A stretch of 13,329 nt of DNA from Cochliopodium minus (GCA_024220525.1 JAMYWO010000002.1:1-13329), one strand, 5' to 3'; counted from the first letter of the stretch, positions 1-10,155 are shown. Program-made: numbers and translations. Notes: generated from the sequence alone by a model not told the origin.

Positions 1-75
1 AATAAATAAAATAAATAAAATAAATAAAATAAATAAAATAAATAAAATAAATAAAATAAATAAAATAAATAAAAT
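1..75. repeat. 9-bp microsatellite (AATAAATAA)n
   Basis: About eight head-to-tail copies of a 9-base A/T unit run from the window edge. They lie in the intron just before the first visible Sel1 exon. The array ends in TTGGGAGCAA, a string that recurs at the start of the following exon (about 118-127). Confidence 0.9.
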
Positions 76-115
76 TGGGAGCAAATTGCAATTTTTAATT
101 TTTAAATAATTTCAG

Positions 116-1029
116 GATTGGGAGCAATATATTTTAATGGGGATTGCCACAAGGTGGATTATGAGAAAAGTTTCTATCATTTTAAGTTTGCAGCTGAAAG
201 AGGAGATGAATTTGCTAATTATAATTTGTAAAAAAATTTCGTTTTGATTGCATTTGAACTTATTTTTTTGATTTAATTTTTTAAAATTTTTATTTTTTTG
301 AATTAAATTTTTTTTTTTTCAAATTTTTATTTTTTTGAATTAAATTTTTTTTTAAAAAAAATTTATATATTTTTTTTTTTGATAGAGGATTGTCATATGA
401 AAATGGAAGAGGGACAGAGAAAAATGATAAACTCGCTTATTTTTACTATGAGAAGGCAGCCGAATTGGGACACAAAAACTCTCAGACTTTGGTTGCGAGG
501 GCATACAAAGATGGTAATTAAAAAAAAAAATCCTTTGAATTTAAAAAAATAAATTCAAAAAAAAATCTTTTTTGAATTTAAAATAAATTCAAAAAAAGGT
601 ACCCGGTTTCCTCAAAATATGTTCAAAGCTGCTTTGTTTTACATGAGAAATGGCTCAGAAAAATCGATTTTAGATCTTCAATCAGTCATCAAAACTAAAC
701 TTGTAAGAAAATAAACTTTTTTTATTTTAAATAAATATTTTTTAATTTATTAATTTTTTAAATAAATATTTTTTAATTTACTTATTCTAATTTTAAAATA
801 GGTGCCTTGGAAAACCTATTTTTTAAAATACTGGCCAATAACACCAGAAAAGAAATTCAAAGAATATTTGGGTGACATCCTTTTGCTGTTGTTGATTTCC
901 AAGTTCGGGAAAAAAGAAAATAAAAAACTGGTATTTTTTTCAAAGCTAGTATGTATGATCACTATCAAACATTATTCTGGTCTCTGTCTTACACCAACAG
1001 ATGTTAATGTTTTCGTCTTTTCCAATTAA
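116..1029 (+). CDS. Sel1-repeat protein, 3' part (5' end beyond window)
   Basis: Four exons join in frame: 116-227, 386-513, 599-702 and 802-1029 (stop TAA). All introns are GT-AG and nearly pure A/T. Exons 1 and 2 encode Sel1/TPR-like repeats. The first reads GLGAIYFNGD followed by FKFAAERGD. The second reads GLSYENGRGTEKND, then YFYYEKAAELGHKNSQ. Sel1 repeats build alpha-solenoid scaffolds used in protein-protein contacts. The last exon encodes a non-repeat tail starting VPWKTYFLKYWPITP, then a Leu/Ile-rich helix (DILLLLLISKF) and a second hydrophobic stretch. This tail resembles the end of the RCC1 protein further right. The N-terminus lies left of the window, so repeat number and start are unknown. 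The partner is not predictable. The gene is convergent with the dynactin gene. Confidence 0.8.
284..352. repeat. intronic direct repeat, 37-bp period
   Basis: Two near-identical copies of an AAATTTTTATTTTTTTG-type segment start at 284 and 321, inside the intron between the first two visible Sel1 exons. They look like slippage in low-complexity intron DNA. Confidence 0.6.
729..781. repeat. intronic direct repeat, 31-bp period
   Basis: The segment AAATAAATATTTTTTAATTT occurs at 729 and again at 760, inside the last Sel1-gene intron (703-801). This is a local A/T duplication with no coding content. Confidence 0.6.
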
Positions 1030-1271
1030 ATTGTGGTTCAACAAAAAATTATTTCAAAGATCATTTGTGATATCTTTTTTATAATGGTCACCAATATTGG
1101 AATATCTTTAATTGACAAAAAAAAATTCTTTTGTTGGAATAAAATTTTTTCTTGCTCATTATGCCCGAGAATAACATATTTTTTTGAGAAAGAAAAATTA
1201 TTGATTTATTAATTTGATTTAAAAATAAAATTTAAAATTAATTAATTACAAATTTAAAATTAAATATTTAA
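1030..1271. other. convergent intergenic region
   Basis: A/T-rich spacer between two gene 3' ends (Sel1 gene on +, dynactin on -). It should hold both 3' UTRs and poly(A) signals. A/T words resembling AATAAA occur on both strands, but none can be singled out. No coding pattern is seen. Confidence 0.6.
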
Positions 1272-2845
1272 TCAAATCAAAACCAAAGTAAGAGGCAAAA
1301 TTGTTTTTTGATGTTTCTCTACAGAACCAGTGTACTCGATGTGGAACTGAAAAGAAAAGGAAGAGGAAGAAGAATCCTGAGTGGGGTTGTAGTCGACAGA
1401 AAAAGGGACAAGATGGGAAGAGCTCTTCTGAGGAAAGAAGAGGGAAGTGTTGGGCTTGAGTACAAGGGACAAAGAAGAACTAGAAGAATTTTCTCCGGAG
1501 AAAGAGAAGGGAGCAGAAAGATCGGAAATGGTGACGTTGACCTCACAAGACAAAGGGTTGAGCAGCGCGAAAGTTACAGTATTGGGTTTGGAAGGTTCGA
1601 AAGGTTGTTCTTTGAGGGAGATGGAATGGAGGTTGGGAAGGTACTTGAGGGAGAGATGGAGCCTTTGGAAGGAAACGGAGTCGCCCAACTCGGGTCTGAT
1701 GAGGAGTTTGTCGCATTCGAGGCAACGGATGGAGCATTTGGAGAAGAGTTTTTGGCGGTTGGGATGGTTCTTTTTGGAGGACAATTTCTTTTTGGGAGTC
1801 TCGTTTGGAAAGGATGACAAAGAATAATCATACGTCTCCTTCTTGATAGTAATCACGTTGTTCTCGCTCAAAAAATGTTCGACATCCTCTTTCTTGTTTG
1901 TAGAAGAAGAAGTTTTGTTCTCTTTCTTTTCTAGAACGGTGGAAGGTTTTGGATTGATCTCCTTCTCGCTGACCTCCAGCTTCTCCTGCATCTGCCCCAT
2001 AGTATACTTCTCCTTCGTGGAAACAGTGCCAGAAGTAGAAGAAAGCTTCCCGATGAAATCCTTGCTCACCTTCTTGCCAAACAAATGGGTGTGAAACTTG
2101 GGCATGTTGTTCTGCTCCTCCTCTTTCTTTATCTTGTTTATTTTGTTCTCGAATTGCTCCACTGTTTTCTTGAAACTGTCGTTTTTTTCTTGATCCATCA
2201 GTATCGCCGTTCTGAAGAGATATTCTGGGCTGTCTCCCGCTATCTTTTCCTCGCTGTGCAATGAATCCCATTTACAATAATTACATTTGAAATAATACAC
2301 TTCTTTGTTGTCCTGCATCAATGTTATCACCGCCAAGCTACAATCGCAACATGGGCATAAAAAGCATTTTCTGCAATTTCCCAAATTGGATGATACCTCT
2401 GATGATCCAACTTTTTCCTATTCAAAGTTTATTAATAATTGATAAATTTTGATAAATCAAAATTTTTGGCAATCTTTTCATTTTATTTGGATTTATTATT
2501 TGAATCTGATCATTTTTACTGCAATCCAATATCCCACTTATAAATTTCATTAAATATGAATATAGGTCATATATTTTCTCATTCTCTGATCATTTTTACA
2601 AGTAAATATATTTCATATAATCTTTTTAGAGTGATAATTATTCAGGTTATTGATTTATTTTATATCTTTGATGCTTTCATATCAGATCATATTTTGAATC
2701 TTACAAGACAATGTGGACAGTAAAAACTACAGATCTCATATGTCACAGAACTTTGTGTTTTGATTTGTTGGCAAGTGAGGCAATACAATAATTTGCTGTC
2801 AAATTTTTCACTCTTTCCATTGGGCAAATTGATGAGAAGTTTCAT
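1272..2845 (-). CDS. DCTN4: Dynactin subunit 4 (p62), two exons
   Basis: Exon 1 is 2845-2705 and exon 2 is 2417-1272; the 287-nt intron has a GTAAGA donor and a GAATAG acceptor, phase 0. The product is 428 aa, near the roughly 460 aa of animal p62. p62 belongs to the pointed-end complex of dynactin, the cofactor that couples dynein to cargo. Family marks include C22-x2-C25, C43-x2-C46 in YCPHCL, the four-Cys knuckle C62-x2-C65-x2-C68-x2-C71, and YYFKCNYCKW (C92, C95). A downstream pair, C279-x2-C282, sits in IRCLECDKLLIRPEL, matching the animal RCRKCEHNLSKPEF region. A charged linker (about 110-265) is not conserved, and Ser-rich C-terminal beta segments follow. The start is supported by an in-frame TAA just upstream of the ATG. 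Exon 2 is more GC-rich than the surrounding DNA. Confidence 0.92.
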
Positions 2846-3450
2846 TTGTTATTTAGCTTGATATGACAAATATTGATCACTCGTTATAATCAAAGTTTCA
2901 CCAAACAAATTTTTTTTATATAATTTTTCATTACTTTTAAAAAAATAAATGAATCTAATAATCATCTTCTGATTCAAATTTTTGTTTTTTTTTTTTCTTT
3001 TTTGCAGCAACAGTTCTTGAATTGTCAAAAACAATTTATGCACTATCTTGGTTCAGCAAATAATTTTTCCTACTTCACTAACTATTGTTCCCTCATCTGG
3101 GAAATGTCATAAGACGAGAAGAACCCGAATATTTAAGAAGCTAGAAGTATCTATTAGAATGAAAATGTTAATGAATCTTGTAATCCAACATAGATTCTTA
3201 TAACTTCAGTCAAAGTCTCATTTTAAGATCAAATTTTTTTTGAAATTTCCCATTTTTATTTTTGGATATGTTTTATATTCGAATATATCAATTATTGAAA
3301 TTTTTGTCCGAGAAAAGATTCATTCAATATTTTAATTAGGTGGAAATATTTTCACTTTGATGGTGTTTACATATTTTGATGGAAAAAAATCCTTTTATTT
3401 ATATTGGAATTTACATTCATTGTTAATAATTAAGATGGAGAAAAAAAAGA
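2846..3450. other. intergenic region, no convincing gene
   Basis: This lies between the dynactin start and the 3' end of the hydrolase gene, both on the minus strand. It should contain the dynactin promoter and the hydrolase 3' UTR. Most of it is A/T-rich. A block at about 3060-3240 is less so and has one plus-strand frame open for about 40 codons, without recognisable motif, start or splice context. No RNA gene was recognised. Confidence 0.5.
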
Positions 3451-4592
3451 TTAATAAATTTCTTCTGTTGAGAAGCTTCCCCAAACAGAAGTGGTAGGTT
3501 TCGGTTTGATAGTTCTGGGGGGCTGATTATCGATGGAATATAAAAATTCTTGAATAGATTGATAATAAGTTTCATGATAAGCGGTTTCAATATTATTGTG
3601 CCCAGCTTCTTCAATGATGATGGATTTTTTGATTTCATTTTGATAAATATGATTGATTTTGAGTTCCAATTGTCTTCCATGTTCAACATCAATGACATTA
3701 TCTTTGGTACCGTGGATTATGAAAACAGGAAATTTAGTTTTAGGAACATTATCTAGAAGAATGGTGGATATTAAATTCAATTTCATCATTAAATGTTACG
3801 GTTATATAATATTATTATGTTGCAATAATTTATATTATTTATTCTTACTTAAATTAGGGAATATATCCATCGGAAGAGTGATCTTTGTGTCCAAAACTAC
3901 CCTTATTGCAGATAAAAATGGGCTCTGCAAGATCAATCCAGATGGAAGAATGCCGCTCTTTTTGCTCAGAGTCGCTGCGAGATGTGAAGAAGGACCTGTG
4001 CCAAGAGATCTTCCCATTATAATAATATCTTTAGGATTAATTTTTAATTCTCTTATCATATGTGAATATACACTCTCAATATCATCATAAGCTGTATATT
4101 CGTTTGGTTTTATTTCTTGCTCAAATTCTTTCTTTTCTATCTTATCTTTGAGGTCCATATATGTTTTATATGATTTTGAGGGATAGCTGAAGCAATATCC
4201 ACTATAATCATAAAATACAACATCTATCCCCAATTTTATTGATACTTCCTTTAATAAAGGTTTCATTGTTATTATATCTTCTGCATTGCCATGGGAATAA
4301 AGGAATGTCCATTTATTTCTTTAATTTCATTTTTGCAAATATTGAGATAATTAATATTATGGAAAAAAAAAAAATTTCTTTACCCACCATCTATATGATA
4401 ATATGGTATCATGTTTCCATATTTTTGAGTTTTTATCCATGATAATTGATCTATTTCATTCAAAAGTGAATCATGTCCCCATGGATTAGGTGGCATAAAT
4501 GCATATTTAGAACTAATTGGAAAAAATTTATACAAATTTATTGATGAGAATCAAAATTTTTGTTAATTATGTATTTACGCAATGTTTCCCAT
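3451..4592 (-). CDS. ABHD17-like alpha/beta-hydrolase, N-myristoylation-type start
   Basis: Four exons: 4592-4579, 4512-4384, 4318-3849 and 3752-3451. Introns are 66, 65 and 96 nt, all GT-AG and phase-consistent, giving 304 aa. The oxyanion-region motif LYSHGNAED (55-62) is followed by FYDYSGYCFSYP. The nucleophile elbow GRSLGTG puts the catalytic Ser at 152. HGTKDNVID gives Asp222 and EAGHNNIE gives His256, so the triad is complete. This is the ABHD17/Bem46-like pattern. Animal ABHD17 enzymes are membrane-bound depalmitoylases of Ras-like and synaptic proteins, so membrane-linked thioesterase or esterase activity is a family-based inference. The 14-nt first exon encodes MGNI and joins to ASKYAFMPPNP, close to plant relatives that also start Met-Gly. 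The animal Cys-rich palmitoylated N-terminus is absent. An in-frame TAA precedes the ATG. An insert at about 98-126, charged and Lys/Glu-rich, lengthens the usual loop. Confidence 0.9.
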
Positions 4593-4977
4593 TGAGATAT
4601 TGGGTTAATGTTCAAAATTTTTTTTTTTAATATTTTTTCATAAATAATATAAAATTTGCAATCCAATAATACTTCACTTTTCTTCTATTTTCTTTATTCC
4701 CTTTTGAGAATTTATATCTCCTAATAAAGGAAATATTTATTTTTTCATCATCCGATTCCCTTTCCAATTAAAATAAAATTTATCAGAGTTAAATCATTTC
4801 AATCTTTTGCAATATCTCTGAATATAAAACAGAAATATTTTTTTGGTGAATTATCATTTGAAAAAAATTAAAAAAAAACTGAATTTTTTTATTTGAACAT
4901 ATCCTCAACCATCAATCGTAGAATTGTCAATATCAATCTGTTTTTGAAAATCATTATTTTTTTTCGAAATTAGATAA
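4593..4977. promoter_or_regulatory. divergent promoter region (hydrolase / STAT)
   Basis: This 385-bp spacer separates two divergently transcribed starts (4592 on -, 4978 on +), so it must hold both promoters. A TATAAA at 4823-4828 is followed by an A/T stretch with a T-run, an arrangement known from Dictyostelium promoters. In DNA this A/T-rich such words also occur by chance. No coding pattern is seen. Confidence 0.4.
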
Positions 4978-7585
4978 ATGAATAAGAGAAATGAAAAGGA
5001 CGAGTTTAATACAGGTTTAAAGAAAACAAAATTGGAAGAGAATAGTTTCATTGAGGATGTTTTAGAGAATAATGACGATAATTTATTTCAACCTTCAGAT
5101 TATTATGGAGAGTTGAATGAAAAAGAGTTTAATCTGAATTTTTCTCAATTAATAAAAGAAAACACTGATATCAAACCTCAGGATATCAAAATGAGCACTA
5201 ATGTCATCAGAAGCAACAATAACTCATCTCCAAATAATAATAATATTCCAGAAAATAATATAGGATATTATAACAACAATCTGAATAATAATATGAATAT
5301 GAATATGATGAATATGAACCAAATGATGAGTATGCAAAACAATAATATGAATATGAACATGAATATGAATACAAGCACAAATAATAACACCAATTTGAAT
5401 AGTAATATGAATCAATATAATAATCAAAATTTTCTCAACTATATGAACAATGTCAATCCTCAACAATATATGAATTTTTTCAATCAGATGAATTTTATGA
5501 ATAATCCAAATAATATACAACCAAATAATAACAACAACATTAATAATAACACCAATATTAATTCCAATAATTATCCATTCCATAATTTCAATCAAATGGG
5601 ATATGGAAATAACAATAATAACATTAATACAAGTTTATCTCTCAATATCAATAATAATAATAGCAGTGATTCCATCAATAATCCCGTCCTCGAAGAAATT
5701 CAGAATAATGAAAAGCAAATCAGCCAACTCTTCCAAGCCATCGACGAACAAACCTCAAGATTGAAGGAAATAAGAAATAATCAAGAATTCTTTTGCAAGA
5801 ACTTGAATAGATTCACCCAAGAAAACTATTTCAAAATCAAAGAAGAACAAATGTAAATAAAGAATATAAATATCATAATATTATAAAATTTAAACAAATT
5901 GAATTTTAATAACATTTAGTCAATTCATTCTTTTAAATTAATTTTTTTTTTTCATCAAGTAATCTGCAAAAAGAATTTGAGTTGGTCAAAGATCAACTAA
6001 AAAACATTCTCAAACAATATCTCCTCAAAACATCCACATTGTGCACCATTGACGAATACAAAGTGACAGTGGATATCAACATCCAACAGCTGTTGGTCTA
6101 CCAATCAGAATTGGACTTTGTTGCAAAGAAAATTCCTGAGCCCAAGATGATCATGATGGTGCAAAAACAGCCCTACCCTTGTGTAGTGAAACAAAAAGAA
6201 AAAATGACAACCAAAACAAAGAACGAAGACAGGTTGACCATTTGTATTGTTAGGGGTATTGATAATTATTTCTTAGTTGATAATTAAATAACAAAATATA
6301 ATTATTCACAAAATATTTAAAAGTTCAAAACATGTTTTTTTTTTTGTTAATTTGTTTTTTCTCATCAACTTTTTTTTTAAATTAGGTGTTACTGATAACT
6401 CTATCATCACTGAGGGAAGTGCCAATCTCATATTTGATAGTGCGAAGAGCATAGCTAACAACAACATCATCGAAGGAACTTCCACTTTCATTGACGGAAT
6501 CGCAAAGTTCAATAACTTGAGATTCTCAAAGGGTACAGGTGTCAAAATGGCTCGCTTGAACTTCAAAACACAAAGAAAAATCCAACCTAATTCAAAACCT
6601 GTAGAGTTGGAATCTATTCCCACTGAAAACTTCATTGTAATTACCAACGAAGCTCAATTTGGAGACTCCGCAATGAAGTTGCTCAAAAAATACACATTTC
6701 TGAAAGATGAGAAGACTACTTGGAACTTTTTTGCCAACAACCTTCAAATGCACTATTTATCCGCTACTCGCCAAAAACTTTCTAGTGTTTCTCGTCCTCT
6801 CTCCATGTTGGATTTGTCTTACATTGCTCGCACTTATTTCAACGAGAACCAGTTTGTCATGGTCGACAATTTCAAGGAGTTCTGGAAGTGGTTTGGTAAG
6901 ATCCTCCACAAAATCAGACATCAGAAGCCCACCCTTGAGATGTGGAACAATGGCTACATTTTTGGTTTTATCACCAAGAAACAAGCTGAAGAAATTTTGG
7001 GAGGAATGGAGTCTGGAACTTTTTTGATCAGATTCAGTAACGATCTTTTTTTTTTTAAATAAATTTTTGTTTTTGTTACTTTCTCATTTTTTTTCTTTAA
7101 TTTTTGTTTATTTTATTAAACTTTTATTTTTAAAATCATTCCCGTGTTGTTTTCTTTATTTTATTTTAATTTTTTATTCTGTTTAATTTTTCTCAATTTT
7201 ATTAAATTTTTTTCTTTTTCTAACTTTCTTTGTTTGAAATTCTTCATCTAAAAACAACGCCAATTATTAATTTATTTAATATTTTTTTTTTTTTTTTGAA
7301 AAAGGTGAAAGAAGTCCAGGACAGTTTGCGATCGATTACGTCTCCAAGAACAAAGACATCAAGCACTACCTCGTTCCTCCTACCGTCAAAAAACTCGCCG
7401 ATCACCTCCGCGAGAAGGAGTCTCTCAAGACCATCGTCGTCTCCAAGACTGACTTTGAAATTTTCTCCGTCAAAGATTGTTATAAAGGAAAGACTGGTAA
7501 AGATGGTACCTTGGGAAAATTTTACAGTAATTCTAGCAATGAGAGTTCTAACTTTCCTGGTTACGTCGAGTCTTTGGAGAATTGA
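4978..7585 (+). CDS. STAT-family transcription factor with SH2 domain
   Basis: Four exons: 4978-5852, 5960-6255, 6386-7036 and 7305-7585. Introns are 107, 130 and 268 nt, all GT-AG, and phases 2, 1 and 1 match, giving 700 aa, the size of Dictyostelium STATs. Residues about 75-235 are Asn/Met-rich low complexity, in place of the animal STAT N-domain. A coiled coil follows (about 236-325). The immunoglobulin-like DNA-binding domain starts near QKQPYPCVV (360). A linker contains RPLSMLDL and FWKWFGKIL. The SH2 domain runs from WNNGYIFGF (577) through GTFLIRFS, with the phosphotyrosine-binding Arg at 606, to SPGQFAIDYV. The SH2 core is split by the last intron, after Phe607. Near the C-terminus FPGYVESL places Tyr694 in a GYV context like the activating tyrosine of STAT5/6. 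STATs dimerise by Tyr-SH2 exchange, enter the nucleus and bind DNA. An in-frame TAA lies directly upstream of the ATG. Confidence 0.93.
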
Positions 7586-7725
7586 TTTAAAAACCAAACT
7601 TTTTTTTTTTCACCATTATAATTAATAAATAATAAATAAAAAATTGGTTTCATTTTTCATCAATTAATTAATGTCTTTGGGATTTCACTCTTTCGTTTAT
7701 TACAGTAATTTCCTTTTTAATATAG
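7586..7725. other. STAT 3' region and unresolved RCC1 gene 5' end
   Basis: AATAAA-type poly(A) words lie at about 7622-7640. The only ATG before the first RCC1 exon is at 7671. It opens MSLGFHSFVYY, itself similar to an RCC1 strand, but it reads out of frame with the exon at 7726. A 31-nt GT-AG intron (7695-7725) would join them in frame, shorter than any other intron here. True start not settled. Confidence 0.4.
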
Positions 7726-10155
7726 CATTATCATACGATTATTTTCAAAGAGAATGGTGATTTGAAAGGTATATATCTCGAGATATAGATATATTTTTTT
7801 AATTTTAAATATAATTAGCCTGTGGAATGAATAATCATGGACAATTGGGAATAGAGAAAGAAGGGAATGTCTTCATACCCGAGTTGGTGATGAATGATCC
7901 CTCCATCAAATGCATCCGCTTTGGTGAGTATCATACCATGATATTGACCGAGACTGAAGTGTTGGTGATGGGATCCAACGAATATGGGCAACTTGGTAAG
8001 AGAATCATTTTTTGATTATAATTTGCTTTAAAAAAAAAAAAATATTCAAACACAAATTTCTAAGGATTAAAAAATAAATTGCTCGAAAAAAAATACGGTA
8101 AAAAACAAAAAATTTATTTTTTTAAAAATTACATCACTTTCATCTTTCTTTAGGAAATCACAGAAACGTGTATGGCATCTCAAACCCTTTGACTTTGATC
8201 AAAGAGAAAATAAAAGAAATTGCATGTGGTTCCAAACACTCCTTTTTTTTAAAGGAGAATGGTGATCTGTATTCTTTTGGATGGTAAAAAAAGAATTTTT
8301 TTTTTTTTTTTAAATCCTTTTCAATTATTTTCCTTTAAATAAAATTATAATTTAAAGTAATAATGATGGACAACTTGGTAGGAATTTTTGTCAAATAAAA
8401 TTTAAATTTCATAATCCATAAAATTTCAAATAGGATTAAAATCCCCCAAAGTAATAAATAAACCGACAAAAGTTTTAAAAAGTAAAAAAAAAAAAATAAT
8501 GTTCATTTTACTTCAACAAAAATGTCTAATTTTTTTTTTTTTTTCAATTGATACCAGATATTATCAAAGTCAGTTGTGGAGCTTATCACACTATGGCTCT
8601 GAATAATGAAGGGGAAATTTTTGCTTTTGGTCTTGATCAAAATATAATAATAATTTTTTTTAATTTTATTTTTTGTACATAAAAAAGGCGATAACAGGTA
8701 ATGTTTGAAAAAAAAAAAAAAAAATTTTTTTTAAATAATTTAAAAATCAAAAAAGATATGGTCAATTAGGTAAAGAATAACATTGTCAATTATTAATTTT
8801 TATTTTTTTTAAAACAATTTTCTTGATTTTTAAATCAATCAATTTATATTTATTAGGATTAGGAGATCAACTAATCCAAAAACAGATTACCCCAATTAAA
8901 ATCATGCTTGATAAAAAGATTAAGTTTATAGAATGTGGCTGGTTATATACATTTATCTACAAATCTAATGGAGAGTGCCAAGTAATGGGAGCTAATTCCT
9001 ATGGTAGTTATAAAGGAGATTTCTTTGAATATATATATATATATATATTTAGATTTAAAGATTTTAAGATTTTTATTTTTGATTTTTTATTTTTGATTAT
9101 TTTTTCTTTTTTTAAACAATTTTAAACAATTTTAATTAATTTTTTTTTTAATTCACAAAGGACAATTAGGTATCTTTTTTCCAATTTTTTAGTTAACTTA
9201 AATTTTGCTGAGGACTTGGAAATAACACTCCCAAAATTTTTGACCCTACTTTGCAGTCAATAGTATAAAATCTGTTTTTAATAAATTTCATTTTTTGACC
9301 AAAAAATATTCTTTAAAAAAAAGGATCAAGAAATAAAGGTGATATCATGTGGATCTCAACATACTGTAATTTTAATTTTTTTAAAGAAGTTTTTTTGAAT
9401 ATTTGTTTCCAAATTAACTTTTATAAAAATTTTTAAACTTTTTTTTTTAAAAAAAAGATTATTTTAAAAAATAATGGCGATTTATACGGTTTTGGTGCGA
9501 ATCATGTTGGTAAAATTTTTTTTTAACTTAATTTTTTATTTTTTAACTTTTCAAAATCAATTATTTTTATAAATACTTTTTTATTTAGGACAGTTGGGTA
9601 TTGAAGGATCTGAACCAAGAAACACTCCTACGCTCATCATTTCTGATCCCACTATAGTCACGGCAAAATGTGGTTTATACCAAACTATGTTCATGAAACT
9701 AAACAGAGAAGTATATTGTTGTGGGCAGTAAAAACTTTTTTTAAATTTAATAGTTTATTAATTTTTTTTTTGAATTTTTATTTTTATCTTTTACATTGAA
9801 ATAATCTTTTTTTATTTTACATTGAAAATATTTTTTTTTATTTTATTGTGTTTATATTCATTTTCCAAAAAAAAAAAGAAATATTTATGGACAACTTGGA
9901 CTCGACAATTCTATTTTTAACCAAAACAAACTAACTCTCATTTACAAAGAATGTGACATTTCAATACTAATCGCAGGAAAAAAAGTTCTGATTTGGTCAC
10001 AAAACAACCACATTTATTTTCCTCCGCTTTTCAAGAATTGTATTTTCTCTTTCTTATGTTTTCTCAAGGTTTTACAGAACAAAACACACATCAAAGTTCC
10101 AAAGTTCGTTTTGTTTGAAATCATCAAGATTTTCTCTCAACACTCTTTTATTTGA
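7726..10155 (+). CDS. RCC1-like seven-bladed beta-propeller protein, at least 15 exons
   Basis: Fifteen exons read through in one frame: 7726-7768, 7819-7995, 8154-8283, 8358-8377, 8434-8481, 8558-8629, 8688-8697, 8756-8769, 8857-9003, 9161-9169, 9213-9262, 9324-9365, 9458-9509, 9589-9727 and 9879-10155. They give 409 aa plus an unresolved short N-terminus. Seven N-x-x-GQLG motifs (NNHGQLG, NEYGQLG, NNDGQLG, NRYGQLG, NSYGQLG, NHVGQLG, NIYGQLG), spaced by CG-x-x-H-T and NGDLY-type strands, match seven RCC1 repeats forming one propeller. Exons of 9, 10, 14 and 20 nt are required to complete individual motifs. Introns are as short as 43 nt. The propeller is followed by a tail of about 45 residues (IFSFLCFLKVL, then VPKFVLFEIIKIF). 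RCC1 proteins act as Ran exchange factors or as ubiquitin or membrane-traffic scaffolds; nothing here selects one role. The intron at 8630 uses a weak GTCTTG donor. Confidence 0.85.

Noticed and set aside
1308-1817. Open frame of 169 codons on the plus strand
   Set aside because: It lies wholly antisense to the well-supported dynactin p62 exon; its Arg/Glu/Gly-rich reading is what Ser/Pro/Leu-rich coding gives in reverse.
2849-3043. Minus-strand frame of 64 codons upstream of dynactin
   Set aside because: Lys/Asn/Ile-rich poly-A/T reading with no motif, splice support or family resemblance.
5224-5595. Minus-strand Ile/His-rich open frame
   Set aside because: It is the reverse complement of the AAT/ATG repeats encoding the STAT Asn/Met tract.
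4978-5858. Stand-alone Asn-rich protein
   Set aside because: The GTAAAT donor at 5853 joins it in phase to the coiled coil and STAT DNA-binding exon, so it is the STAT N-terminus.
6306-6647. Minus-strand frame opposite the STAT DNA-binding exon
   Set aside because: Shadow of a coding exon with clear family support on the plus strand.
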